From Odoribacter sp. UBA944 (GTDB lineage: Bacteria; Bacteroidota; Bacteroidia; Bacteroidales; Marinifilaceae), in the NCBI GenBank assembly GCA_002293375.1, contig DBDA01000008.1, forward strand, positions 67,521 to 131,520: DNA of 64,000 nucleotides, given 5' to 3'. Under the pieces are notes generated by a model that did no database searches, was not told where the DNA came from, and was given only the letters and a program-made list of their open reading frames with translations. The translations under genes and the position numbers were made by a program. Shown one piece after another: positions 15,746 to 24,290 of this stretch (its first letter is position 1; every line of letters begins with the position of its first letter).

Positions 15746-16684
15746 TTACAACAGGAAATGGTCGCTGATGGATTGGTGTTCGTACACATTCCGAATGGTT
15801 TCGGCAAACATCTCTGCAACGGAGATGATCCGGATTTTCGGGCTCTGTTTTTTCAGCGGGATGGAGTCGGTAAAAATTACCTCTTCCAGCGCAGACGCTT
15901 CGATGTTTTCGTAGGCTTTGCCGGAAAGTACCGCGTGGGTAGCCACCGCCCGCACCGTCCGGGCGCCCATTTGCTTGAGTGTATCGGCCGCCTTGCAAAT
16001 GGTGCCTGCGGTGTCGATCATGTCGTCCACGATCACCACATTTTTACCTTCCACCTCTCCAATCGCCTTCATCTCCGCCACCTCGTTGGGGCGTACCCGC
16101 GTCTTATGGCAAATGATGAGGTTGGAGTTGAAGTGTTTCGCCCAGGAGTTGGCTCGCTTCGAACCACCGATGTCCGGGGAGGCGATGGCTAAGTTTTCCA
16201 ATTTCAACGATTGGATGTAAGGGGCCAGCACCATGGAGCCGTACAGATGGTCCACTGGTATGTCAAAGAAGCCTTGGATCTGGTCGGCGTGCAGGTCCAT
16301 GGTCATGATCCGGTCTACGCCGGCCGCCACCAGCATGTTGGCCACCAATTTGGCCCCGATGGTGATGCGCGGGCGGTCTTTGCGGTCTTGGCGGGCAAAG
16401 CCGAAATAGGGGATCACGGCGATCACCTTGTAGGCCGACGCCCGTTTAGCCGCATCGATCATCATCAACAGCTCCATTAGGTTGTCGCTGGGCGGGAATG
16501 TAGACTGGACGATAAACACGTGTTGTCCCCGCACGGTCTCTTCGTAGGCCGTAACAAATTCTCCGTCGCTGAAGTGCAGAACGGACATTTTACCTAAGGA
16601 CAAACCGATGGAAGAAGTGATTGCCTTGGCAATGTACTCGCTTTTTTCACCGGCGAAAATCTTAACTTCGGAAAGATCGGACAT
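15746..16684 (-). CDS. prs: Ribose-phosphate pyrophosphokinase
   Basis: Cytosolic PRPP synthetase, 312 residues, making phosphoribosyl pyrophosphate from ribose 5-phosphate and ATP for nucleotide, histidine and tryptophan synthesis. Visible signatures are FSDGEFVTAYEETVRGQHVF, the pyrophosphate-binding DLHADQIQGFFDIPVDHLY, and the PRPP loop VVIVDDMIDTAGTICKA. The length is standard. It stands alone between a bidirectional terminator and the uncharacterised gene upstream, from which it is separated by 80 bases. Confidence 0.98.
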   Translation of the reverse strand: MSDLSEVKIFAGEKSEYIAKAITSSIGLSLGKMSVLHFSDGEFVTAYEETVRGQHVFIVQSTFPPSDNLMELLMMIDAAKRASAYKVIAVIPYFGFARQDRKDRPRITIGAKLVANMLVAAGVDRIMTMDLHADQIQGFFDIPVDHLYGSMVLAPYIQSLKLENLAIASPDIGGSKRANSWAKHFNSNLIICHKTRVRPNEVAEMKAIGEVEGKNVVIVDDMIDTAGTICKAADTLKQMGARTVRAVATHAVLSGKAYENIEASALEEVIFTDSIPLKKQSPKIRIISVAEMFAETIRNVYEHQSISDHFLL

Positions 16685-16764
16685 ACTTTATTTGTTCATG
16701 GGTTAGACCGGCGTAAAAATACAATATTAAATCGAAAAACGAAATTGAAAATCAAGAGGGATAT

Positions 16765-17712
16765 TCACCTTCGGCGCTTCTTGGATAGTCCGTGCTGAAT
16801 GGCGCCCCGGCCGGGGTTTACCAAATAAGTCAGGTCCACCAACGGCAGCACCCGGAGTTTGGCTGCCCGGCTTTCTGTGCCTTCGGCGCTCCGCTCCGCG
16901 ATCTGCATGTAAGCGGCCCGGCAGGAAGCGGAAACCCCCATCCGCCGCGAAAAAAACCACGTCAGCCGGGCATTCCCTTCCAACGCATAATCCCGTTTTA
17001 GATCCACGCTGTAACAGAGCGCACTCACGCTGTAATGAAACCGGCGCCAGAAATAAGAGTCGAACTGCACACCCCCATACCAAAGCACCTTCCCGTCCAA
17101 AATCTGAGTGTGGTATAGCGTGTGGAACCAATCAAACGGAACCACCCCGCTCCCCTTGGTCCCGGCATAAAACTCCGCTCCGGCCCGGGCGGTCAGGATC
17201 CGCTCCGGTGACGGAGGACATCCCGGGATCTGCGGGTTCATCAGCCAGGAAAACTGCACTTCGTTCCGCATAGCGATGCCTTGTCCCAGGGTTGCAGTAT
17301 CGGGGACCAGCTCCTTGAAACCGGTAGACTGGAGCAATTTCAACAACGGCCAGGTGTAGTGGAGCGAATGTTCCGTCGTCAGGTGCAAGCGATCATTGTG
17401 CCACCAGCGACGGCGGATTCCGATGTTTGGAAGAAACAGCTCTTCGCCTATGCGCAACAGCAATTCCGTGTTCTTAGAGAAGCCGATTTTCGAAGGGCTT
17501 GTCAGGTTCAATTCTGCAGCGTTGCTGCGGATAATTCCGGCCGTTCCGGAATGCCAGGCAGAGAGCTCCGGGGAGCCTTGCCGGGAAGATCGCTCCCGGT
17601 TGAGCCAGCGGCTGTTGTCCTCCCCGATCTGCTGGGCGCAGAGCAAACTACAAGCCGGTAGCAGGCAAAGCGTGGCGGCGATCCGTTGCAAAGCTTTTGT
17701 ATAAAACGTCAT
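16765..17712 (-). CDS. Uncharacterised outer membrane protein, coupled to nadD
   Basis: A 315-residue protein with a signal peptide (AATLCLLPACSLLCAQ) and alternating hydrophobic/aromatic stretches (LHLTTEHSLHYTWPLL, GGVQFDSYFWRRFHYSVSAL, LTWFFSRRMGVSASC) suggesting a beta-barrel. The C-terminus is basic (GLSKKRRR), which is atypical for a BAM substrate. The start at 17712 overlaps the nadD stop as ATGA, so it is probably translationally coupled; longer upstream starts would run through nadD in another frame. I recognise no family beyond a general Bacteroidetes outer membrane protein. Confidence 0.65.
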   Translation of the reverse strand: MTFYTKALQRIAATLCLLPACSLLCAQQIGEDNSRWLNRERSSRQGSPELSAWHSGTAGIIRSNAAELNLTSPSKIGFSKNTELLLRIGEELFLPNIGIRRRWWHNDRLHLTTEHSLHYTWPLLKLLQSTGFKELVPDTATLGQGIAMRNEVQFSWLMNPQIPGCPPSPERILTARAGAEFYAGTKGSGVVPFDWFHTLYHTQILDGKVLWYGGVQFDSYFWRRFHYSVSALCYSVDLKRDYALEGNARLTWFFSRRMGVSASCRAAYMQIAERSAEGTESRAAKLRVLPLVDLTYLVNPGRGAIQHGLSKKRRR

Positions 17713-18296
17713 GGCCGGTTGTTTGTGTGGTACACTTGTACAATGAGCGGCAGCGCAGCCGGGGGTACTAACCCGGAAACATCCTCCCCCTGTTGCACTT
17801 TTTCCCGGATCTCGGTAGAGGAGAGTGGAAACAGCGGAGCGGGAACGGGCCGGATGTTCGGGTAATTTAGCCGGTAATCGGCTGTTTCGGAGTCGCTTCC
17901 CGTGCGTGGGTAGACAAAGATCGGGTAAGCGGCAGCAATCTCCCCGGAGCGGTACCACCGGTGGAAATTCCGGAGATTATCACTGCCGATGACTAGCGCA
18001 AACGCTCTGTCCGGGTAGCGGGCGGAGAGCGCCTCTAATGTGTGGATGGTGTAGGAGGGGCGGGACATGCCGAACTCAATGTCGGAAACCCGCATCCGGG
18101 GATCTCCGGCAACGGCGGCCTGCACCATTTTCAACCGTTGCTGTTCGTCTGCCAACGCTGCGTTTTGCTTAAACGGGTTCTGCGGGCTGACGATGAACCA
18201 GACCTCTTCGCACCACTTCTTGTCCAACAAATACCGGGCAATTTGGAGGTGTCCGTTGTGAATGGGATTGAAAGAGCCGAAAAAAAGAGCTGTCAT
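17709..18296 (-). CDS. nadD: Nicotinate-nucleotide adenylyltransferase
   Basis: A 195-residue nucleotidyltransferase that joins nicotinate mononucleotide and ATP to nicotinate adenine dinucleotide in NAD synthesis. It has the (T/H)xGH motif at the N-terminus (GSFNPIHNGH, H13 and H16) and the C-terminal ISSTxIR-type motif as PLSSTEIREKV. Its first codon overlaps the gmk stop by four bases, and its stop overlaps the next gene. It sits in the yicC-gmk-nadD order common in Bacteroidetes. Confidence 0.96.
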   Translation of the reverse strand: MTALFFGSFNPIHNGHLQIARYLLDKKWCEEVWFIVSPQNPFKQNAALADEQQRLKMVQAAVAGDPRMRVSDIEFGMSRPSYTIHTLEALSARYPDRAFALVIGSDNLRNFHRWYRSGEIAAAYPIFVYPRTGSDSETADYRLNYPNIRPVPAPLFPLSSTEIREKVQQGEDVSGLVPPAALPLIVQVYHTNNRP

Positions 18297-18856
18297 ACTG
18301 CAAGGAACTTACGTACTTTTTGTTCTGCGTCAACCAGGGCATCCTCCAGCTGATCGTTGATCACGATGGTGTCGAATCGACCTGCGAAGCCCATCTCGTA
18401 ATTTGCCTTATCGATTCGTTCGCGGATCTTTTCCGGAGTGTCCGTTCCCCGTCCTACCAAGCGTTCATACAGTATTTCCACCGAAGGCGGTTCAATAAAA
18501 ACAGCGAGGGCCTGACGGCCGAATATCTTTTTCAGGTTCAGCCCCCCGATCACGTCGATGTCGAACAGCACGCTCTTCCCTTCCGCCCAGATCCGCTCCA
18601 CCTCCGATCTCAAGGTGCCGTACCGGCATCCCGGATAGACCTCTTCCCACTCCAGGAACGCTCCCCGGTCGACCTGTTCCTGAAACGCTGCCTCCGAGAG
18701 AAAATAATACTCTTTGCCGTCCTGTTCGTCGCCCCGGGGGCGACGGCTGGTGGCCGAAATGGAGAATGCCAGTCCCAGATCCTGTTGCAGCAGGTGCCGG
18801 ACGATGGTGCTTTTGCCCGCTCCGCTGGGCGCTGAAAAGATCACTACTTTGCGCAT
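18293..18856 (-). CDS. gmk: Guanylate kinase
   Basis: A 187-residue P-loop kinase that phosphorylates GMP to GDP. The P-loop is APSGAGKST at residues 9-17. The GMP-binding region follows with ISATSRRPRGDEQDGKEYYFL, which contains the conserved S/R/R residues, and FLEWEEVYPGCRYGT. It lies one base downstream of yicC in the same operon and overlaps nadD by four bases. Confidence 0.97.
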   Translation of the reverse strand: MRKVVIFSAPSGAGKSTIVRHLLQQDLGLAFSISATSRRPRGDEQDGKEYYFLSEAAFQEQVDRGAFLEWEEVYPGCRYGTLRSEVERIWAEGKSVLFDIDVIGGLNLKKIFGRQALAVFIEPPSVEILYERLVGRGTDTPEKIRERIDKANYEMGFAGRFDTIVINDQLEDALVDAEQKVRKFLAV

Positions 18857-18857
18857 A

Positions 18858-19736
18858 TTACAGGATATTCAGGCTCTGTTCTTTGATCTTTTCCAGTTCG
18901 TCTTTCATCCGGACCACCAATTTTTGGATATCGTGGTCGTTGGCTTTGGAACCCATGGTGTTGATCTCCCGCCCGATCTCCTGGGCGATAAAACCCAATT
19001 TCCGGCCGGGAGCCTCCTCTTCGTTGAGGGTGGCGAGGAAGTAGTTGCAGTGATTGTCCAACCGCACCTTCTCCTCCGTGATGTCCAACTTCTCCAGATA
19101 GTAAATGATCTCCTGTTCCAACCGGTTCTGGTCGATGTTCTTTACCTCGTTCCACTCTTTCAGCTTGTCAGCCAACCGCTGCCGGATGCTCTCCACCCGT
19201 TTCGTTTCGTAAAAAGGCACCTCCGCCGCCAATGCGCCGATCAGTCCGATCCGGTGTACCAATTCATTCTTCAGGATCGCCCCCTCCTGGATGCGAAACC
19301 GTTCCACCTCTTCCAGCGCCTGTTCCATCCCTCCTTGCAACAACGCCCACTCTGCTTCATTCAACTCTTCGTTCGGTTGCTTCAGGGTTTCCGGGAAGCG
19401 CATCACCGTCCGCAGCAACTCCCCGCGGTCCACTTCCGCCGAAAGCGCGGCCGCCGTCTCCAGCATCTGGTGGAAATAGAGCTCCACTACCGGCCGGTTC
19501 ACGCAAACTTCTTTGTCAGAAACCGACTGGTCCATATACACGGACATCTCTACCTTTCCCCGTTCCAATACCGCTTTCAGCCTGTTCCGGATCTCCATCT
19601 CCTTCTCCCGGTAGATACCCGGCAGCCGTAAATTTACGTCCAACTGCTTTGAGTTAAGGCTCTTGATCTCAACGACGATTTTCTTATTCCCGCACGCAAC
19701 GGAGGCTTTCCCAAAGCCGGTCATGGATTTGATCAT
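18858..19736 (-). CDS. YicC/YloC family endoribonuclease
   Basis: A 292-residue protein of the YicC/YloC family, with the diagnostic N-terminus MIKSMTGFGKA and C-terminus containing GRKLGFIAQEIGREINTMGSKA, NDHDIQKLVVRMKDELEKIKEQ. Family members are endoribonucleases that influence RNA decay and stationary-phase behaviour. It is the first gene of the yicC-gmk-nadD operon, with a TATTTTTG -7 box 29 bases upstream. Family assignment is certain; the RNA targets are unknown. Confidence 0.95.
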   Translation of the reverse strand: MIKSMTGFGKASVACGNKKIVVEIKSLNSKQLDVNLRLPGIYREKEMEIRNRLKAVLERGKVEMSVYMDQSVSDKEVCVNRPVVELYFHQMLETAAALSAEVDRGELLRTVMRFPETLKQPNEELNEAEWALLQGGMEQALEEVERFRIQEGAILKNELVHRIGLIGALAAEVPFYETKRVESIRQRLADKLKEWNEVKNIDQNRLEQEIIYYLEKLDITEEKVRLDNHCNYFLATLNEEEAPGRKLGFIAQEIGREINTMGSKANDHDIQKLVVRMKDELEKIKEQSLNIL

Positions 19737-19765
19737 GGTATTTCCAAAATGGTTGATTAGTTACG

Positions 19766-19773
19766 CAAAAATA
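19766..19773 (-). promoter_or_regulatory. -7 promoter box of the yicC operon
   Basis: The minus strand reads TATTTTTG, a perfect TAnnTTTG, 29 bases upstream of the yicC start. Confidence 0.55.
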
Positions 19774-19786
19774 CAGATTTTCTTTT

Positions 19787-19794
19787 TATTTTTG
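19787..19794 (+). promoter_or_regulatory. -7 promoter box of the prolyl oligopeptidase gene
   Basis: TATTTTTG on the plus strand, 46 bases upstream of the ATG at 19841. It is back to back with the yicC promoter, only 13 bases away, so the two could share regulation. Confidence 0.5.
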
Positions 19795-19840
19795 GCACAC
19801 TATTAACTGCGGATAAAGCCAACAAATTAGTAATTAACTC

Positions 19841-21955
19841 ATGCAAACCCATCTTTTGATCTTATCCGGCGCCATGATCATAGTAAACGCCTGCACCCCC
19901 AAACCGGGAGTAACCTATCCCGAAACCGCAAAAGACAACACCGTAGACACCTATTTCGGTGTAGAGGTTCCTGACCCGTACCGCTGGCTGGAAAATGACA
20001 CCTCGGCGGCAACCGCCGTTTGGGTAGCGGCCCAGAACAGCGTAACGAACGGTTACCTGCAACAGATCCCGTTCCGGGAAACGCTGATACGGAAACTGAC
20101 GGAGTTGGCCGATTACGAAAAATACGGCTCCCCCTTTAAAAAGAACGGACGCTACTATTTCTTTAAAAACAACGGATTGCAAAACCAGGGTGTACTCTAT
20201 GTGCAGGATACGCCGGAGGCAGAACCCCGCGTGCTGTTAGACCCTAACACCCTCTCCGAAGACGGCACTGTAGCCCTGAACTCCATCTCTTTTTCCAAAG
20301 ACGGAAAACACCTGGCCTATCTCATCTCCCGGAGCGGTTCCGACTGGCAGGAAGTTTTTGTCCTGGACACGGAAAGCGGCAAACAGTTGCCGGACCACCT
20401 CCGCTGGGTGAAATTTTCGGGTGCCGAGTGGCAGGGGAATGGCTTCTATTACAGCGCATACAATGCTCCGGAAGCGGGAAAGGAGTTTTCGGACGTCAAC
20501 GAAAACCACAAGATTTACTACCATACCATGGGCACACCCCAATCGGCCGACCGGCTGGCATACGAGAACCCGGCGTTTCCGAAACGTTTTTACCTGGCGG
20601 GCATCAGTGAAGACCAAAACTACCTTTTTGTTTACGAAGACGGCGGTGGCCGGGGGAACGGGTTGTACATGAAATCGTTGAAATCGCCTCGCTCCCCCCT
20701 TCAGACCCTTGCCGATAACCTGAACAACCAATACGAAGTCGTCGAGGTGTTGGGCGATCGCATTCTCTTTATTACCAATGACGGAGCGCCCAAATACCGC
20801 TTGATGGAGGCTACTGTTTCCAAGCCCGCTTTTGCAAACTGGAAGGAGTTGGTGCCGGAATCGGATGCCGTGCTTGCTTCCGCCCAGGTGATCGGGGACA
20901 AACTGATCCTGGTATACAACAAAGACGCTTCCGCCCATGCGTATGCTTACAGCCTGAACGGCGAACGGTTGTACGAAATTGAATTGCCGGCTCCCGGAAC
21001 CGTTGCGTTCAGCGGGGAAAAGGGCGATTCCGAGGCCTTTTTTGTCTTTACCTCCTTTACCTTCCCTGCCTCCATTTACCGGTACAATGTGGCGGAAAAC
21101 AGATCCGAACTGTACCGGGCGCCGAAGGTGTTTTTCAATCCCTCCGATTACCATTCGGAACAGGTGTTCTACACCAGCAAGGACGGTACGCGGGTGCCGA
21201 TGTTCCTGACCTATAAAGAAGGGTTGGAACGGAACGGGAACAACCCGGTGCTGTTGTACGGTTACGGCGGCTTTAACATCAGTCTCAACCCGAACTTCTC
21301 CACCATGCGGTTGCCTTTTCTGGAAAGCGGTGGCATCTATGTGCAGACCAACCTGCGGGGAGGTGGTGAATACGGGGAGGAGTGGCACGTTGCCGGTACC
21401 CGGATGCAGAAACAGAACGTATTCGATGATTTTATTGCAGCGGCCGAGTACCTGATCAAAGAAAACTATACCCGTCCCGAAAAGATCGCCATACAGGGCG
21501 GCTCCAACGGTGGCCTCCTGGTCGGCGCTGTAGTTAATCAGCGTCCGGAACTCTTCCGGGTAGCCATTCCGCAGGTCGGCGTGATGGATATGCTGCGGTA
21601 CCACAAATTCACCATTGGCTGGAACTGGGCCAGCGATTACGGCACCAGCGAAGAGAGCCCCGAGATGTTCGAATACCTCCGGGGGTATTCTCCCCTGCAC
21701 ACATTGAAGGCGGGAACCGCCTATCCGGCTGTTTTGATCACCACCGCCGACCACGACGATCGGGTGGTGCCGGCACACTCATTTAAGTATGCGGCGACTT
21801 TGCAGGCGGCCAACAGAGGGCCGAACCCCACCCTGATCCGCATTGACAGCAAGGCGGGGCACGGGGCCGGAAAACCCATCGCAAAACAGATCGAAGAACA
21901 AGCGGATATCTATGCTTTTATGATGTACAATCTCGGGATGAAGCCGGTGGAGTAA
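19841..21955 (+). CDS. Prolyl oligopeptidase family serine peptidase (S9A), lipoprotein
   Basis: A 704-residue S9A peptidase that cleaves short peptides after proline. The N-terminus has a short signal with a lipobox-like VNA-C18, so it is probably an anchored periplasmic enzyme. A seven-bladed beta-propeller spans about residues 85-440, and the alpha/beta-hydrolase domain follows. The triad is S555 (GGSNGGLL), an aspartate at about 640 (DHDDRVVP) and H674 (KAGHGAGK). The domain boundary motif PDPYRWLEND near residue 50 is typical of the family. It is transcribed alone, divergent from yicC. Confidence 0.95.
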   Translation: MQTHLLILSGAMIIVNACTPKPGVTYPETAKDNTVDTYFGVEVPDPYRWLENDTSAATAVWVAAQNSVTNGYLQQIPFRETLIRKLTELADYEKYGSPFKKNGRYYFFKNNGLQNQGVLYVQDTPEAEPRVLLDPNTLSEDGTVALNSISFSKDGKHLAYLISRSGSDWQEVFVLDTESGKQLPDHLRWVKFSGAEWQGNGFYYSAYNAPEAGKEFSDVNENHKIYYHTMGTPQSADRLAYENPAFPKRFYLAGISEDQNYLFVYEDGGGRGNGLYMKSLKSPRSPLQTLADNLNNQYEVVEVLGDRILFITNDGAPKYRLMEATVSKPAFANWKELVPESDAVLASAQVIGDKLILVYNKDASAHAYAYSLNGERLYEIELPAPGTVAFSGEKGDSEAFFVFTSFTFPASIYRYNVAENRSELYRAPKVFFNPSDYHSEQVFYTSKDGTRVPMFLTYKEGLERNGNNPVLLYGYGGFNISLNPNFSTMRLPFLESGGIYVQTNLRGGGEYGEEWHVAGTRMQKQNVFDDFIAAAEYLIKENYTRPEKIAIQGGSNGGLLVGAVVNQRPELFRVAIPQVGVMDMLRYHKFTIGWNWASDYGTSEESPEMFEYLRGYSPLHTLKAGTAYPAVLITTADHDDRVVPAHSFKYAATLQAANRGPNPTLIRIDSKAGHGAGKPIAKQIEEQADIYAFMMYNLGMKPVE

Positions 21956-22308
21956 GCCATGGAACCCAATATGCCGACCTCCTTTCGGATAAAACTCCCC
22001 GGCCGCGTATCCCGTCATTTCGGAGATAAAAACTCCCCTCTCCCGATATCTTTCACAGAAGCATAACGGATTTACATCCGGTTTACGGCCGGTATACACC
22101 CGGTCTCCAGCCCTCGTTAGTTAGATACAAAAAAGAATGCGCAGACTATACAGAGGGAAAACAACACGACAACCGGCCCCCCGGAAAGATGTAGAAAAAA
22201 GAGAAAAATACCCGTGTCTGCCCTGTGAAAGGGTACATTACCGTAGTGCGGTAAAAAATATTTTGTACCTTTGCATTCCCAACAAAGTATAGCAAGAACA
22301 AACATTGA
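21956..22308 (+). promoter_or_regulatory. Intergenic region with the lepA promoter and an upstream dyad
   Basis: This 353-base gap has no credible gene. It contains TACCTTTG (22266-22273), a perfect -7 box 35 bases before lepA. A perfect 6-bp dyad TTACCG-TAGTG-CGGTAA (22238-22254) sits where the -33 box would be expected; no TTTG is present there. The rest is featureless. Confidence 0.6.
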
Positions 22309-24096
22309 ATGAAGAACATACGGAATTTCTGTATCATTGCACATATTGACCACGGGAAGAGCACGCTGGCGGACCGCTTGCTTGAATACACCGGGACCGT
22401 TACCGGAAAGGACCTGCAAGCGCAGGTGCTGGACGACATGGACCTGGAACGGGAGCGCGGCATCACCATAAAAAGCCATGCCATACAGATGGACTATACT
22501 TACCAAGGTGAAAAATACGTCCTCAACCTCATCGATACGCCGGGACACGTCGATTTTTCCTACGAGGTATCCCGGAGCATTGCCGCCTGCGAGGGGGCGT
22601 TGCTGATTGTGGATTCAACGCAGGGCATACAGGCGCAAACCATCTCCAACCTCTATCTGGCGGTAGACAACAACCTGGAGATTATCCCGGTGCTCAACAA
22701 AATGGACATGCCCAACGCCATGCCCGAGGAGGTAAAAGACCAGATCGTGGAGCTGATCGGGTGCAAGCGGGAGGAGATTCTGGAAGCCAGCGGCAAGACC
22801 GGTTTGGGTGTAGAGGAGATTTTACACGCCATCGTGGAGCGGGTCCCGCATCCCTCTGGGTTTCCCAACCAACCGTTGCAGGCCCTGATCTTTGACTCCG
22901 AATTTAACTCCTTCCGGGGGATCATCACCTATTGCCGGATCGTAAACGGAAGTCTTAAAACCGGTGACCGGGTTAAATTTGTCAATACCGGCAAAGAGTA
23001 CACCGCCGACGAGATCGGAGTGCTGCGCCTGAAGCCGGAGCCCCGCCCCGAGTTGAAAACAGGGGATGTGGGCTACATCATATCGGGCATCAAAACCTCT
23101 TCCGAGGTAAAAGTGGGGGATACCATTACGCACGTAAACACTCCCTGCGATGTGGCGATCGACGGTTTTGAGGAGGTCAAGCCAATGGTCTTTGCCGGGA
23201 TCTACCCGATCGATACGGAAGACTACGAAGACCTGCGGGCCTCCATTGAAAAGTTGCAGTTGAACGACGCCTCCCTGACCTTTGAGCCCGAATCTTCGGC
23301 GGCTTTGGGTTTCGGCTTCCGGTGCGGTTTTCTGGGAATGCTCCACATGGAGATCGTCCAGGAGCGGCTCGACCGGGAGTTCGACATGAATGTGATCACA
23401 ACGGTCCCCAATGTGATGTACATCGCCCACACGGCCAAAGGCGACTCTTTCGAGATGCACAACCCGTCGGATATGCCGACGGCCAACGCTTTAGACTACA
23501 TTGAGGAGCCTTTTATCCGGGCGCAGATCATTACGCCGACCGAGTACATCGGCAACATTATGACCCTGTGCCTGGGGAAGCGGGGCATCCTGATCAGCCA
23601 GCAGTACCACACCGGCAACCGCATCGAAATCACCTTTGAGATGCCGCTGGGAGAGATTGTTTTTGATTTCTACGACAAGTTGAAGAGTATTACCAAAGGG
23701 TATGCTTCGTTTGACTACTACCAGATCGGGTACCGCCGGGCCAACCTGGTGAAGTTGGATATTCTCCTGAACGGCGAATCGGTGGACGCCCTCTCGGCGT
23801 TGATCCACTTTGACAACGCCTATTCGTTCGGGCGCCGGATCTGCGAAAAACTGAAGGAGTTGATCCCCCGCCAGCAATTTGACATTGCGGTGCAGGCAGC
23901 CATCGGCGCCAAGGTCATCGCCCGGGAAACCATCAAGGCAGTTCGGAAGGATGTGACGGCAAAGTGTTACGGGGGGGACATCTCCCGGAAACGGAAGTTG
24001 TTGGAGAAACAGAAAAAAGGGAAAAAGCGGATGAAGCAGATCGGGAATGTGGAGGTGCCGCAGAAAGCCTTTCTCGCCGTCCTGAAACTGGATTAA
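22309..24096 (+). CDS. lepA: Elongation factor 4 (LepA)
   Basis: Ribosomal back-translocating GTPase of 595 residues. The G1 motif is AHIDHGKST near residue 12, G3 is DTPGHVDF, and G4 is NKMD. The LepA-specific C-terminal domain is present, with the ending RKRKLLEKQKKGKKRMKQIG. It has its own promoter and a strong terminator 145 bases downstream. Length and motifs leave no doubt. Confidence 0.99.
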   Translation: MKNIRNFCIIAHIDHGKSTLADRLLEYTGTVTGKDLQAQVLDDMDLERERGITIKSHAIQMDYTYQGEKYVLNLIDTPGHVDFSYEVSRSIAACEGALLIVDSTQGIQAQTISNLYLAVDNNLEIIPVLNKMDMPNAMPEEVKDQIVELIGCKREEILEASGKTGLGVEEILHAIVERVPHPSGFPNQPLQALIFDSEFNSFRGIITYCRIVNGSLKTGDRVKFVNTGKEYTADEIGVLRLKPEPRPELKTGDVGYIISGIKTSSEVKVGDTITHVNTPCDVAIDGFEEVKPMVFAGIYPIDTEDYEDLRASIEKLQLNDASLTFEPESSAALGFGFRCGFLGMLHMEIVQERLDREFDMNVITTVPNVMYIAHTAKGDSFEMHNPSDMPTANALDYIEEPFIRAQIITPTEYIGNIMTLCLGKRGILISQQYHTGNRIEITFEMPLGEIVFDFYDKLKSITKGYASFDYYQIGYRRANLVKLDILLNGESVDALSALIHFDNAYSFGRRICEKLKELIPRQQFDIAVQAAIGAKVIARETIKAVRKDVTAKCYGGDISRKRKLLEKQKKGKKRMKQIGNVEVPQKAFLAVLKLD

Positions 24097-24102
24097 TAAG
24101 AA

Positions 24103-24146
24103 GATGTCCCCAAAGCACTCATCTGCTTCATTGCTTGATTTATCAG
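24103..24146 (+). repeat. Short interspersed repeat, copy 1
   Basis: The segment starting GATGTC, then AAAGCACT and TTCATTGCT, matches 49471-49514 at roughly three quarters of positions; both copies begin within about 12 bases of a coding stop. It is followed by CATAC-GTTA-GTATG (24159-24172), a small dyad. It resembles a dispersed non-coding repeat, but with only two diverged copies in view this is tentative. Confidence 0.4.
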
Positions 24147-24240
24147 TCGTCGGTCACATACGTTAGTATGCTCCCGTCCGCCTGAAAATCAGCAGCTTCG
24201 CAGCTAAGCACTTTTGGAACACTTCTTGGGAATACGAAAA

Positions 24241-24281
24241 GAGGCTGTCTAATATCACTTTTTAGACAGCCTCTTTTTTTT
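24241..24281. terminator. Strong terminator after lepA
   Basis: GAGGCTGTCTAA (24241-24252) pairs perfectly with TTAGACAGCCTC (24262-24273), followed by eight T. The minus strand has a weaker T-tract, so it may also end the convergent trpB2 transcript. Confidence 0.9.
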
Positions 24282-24290
24282 CAAAAGGCT

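Noticed and set aside
20237..21778. A 513-codon minus-strand frame opposite the prolyl oligopeptidase
   Set aside because: No motif or signal sequence; antisense to a peptidase with an intact catalytic triad.
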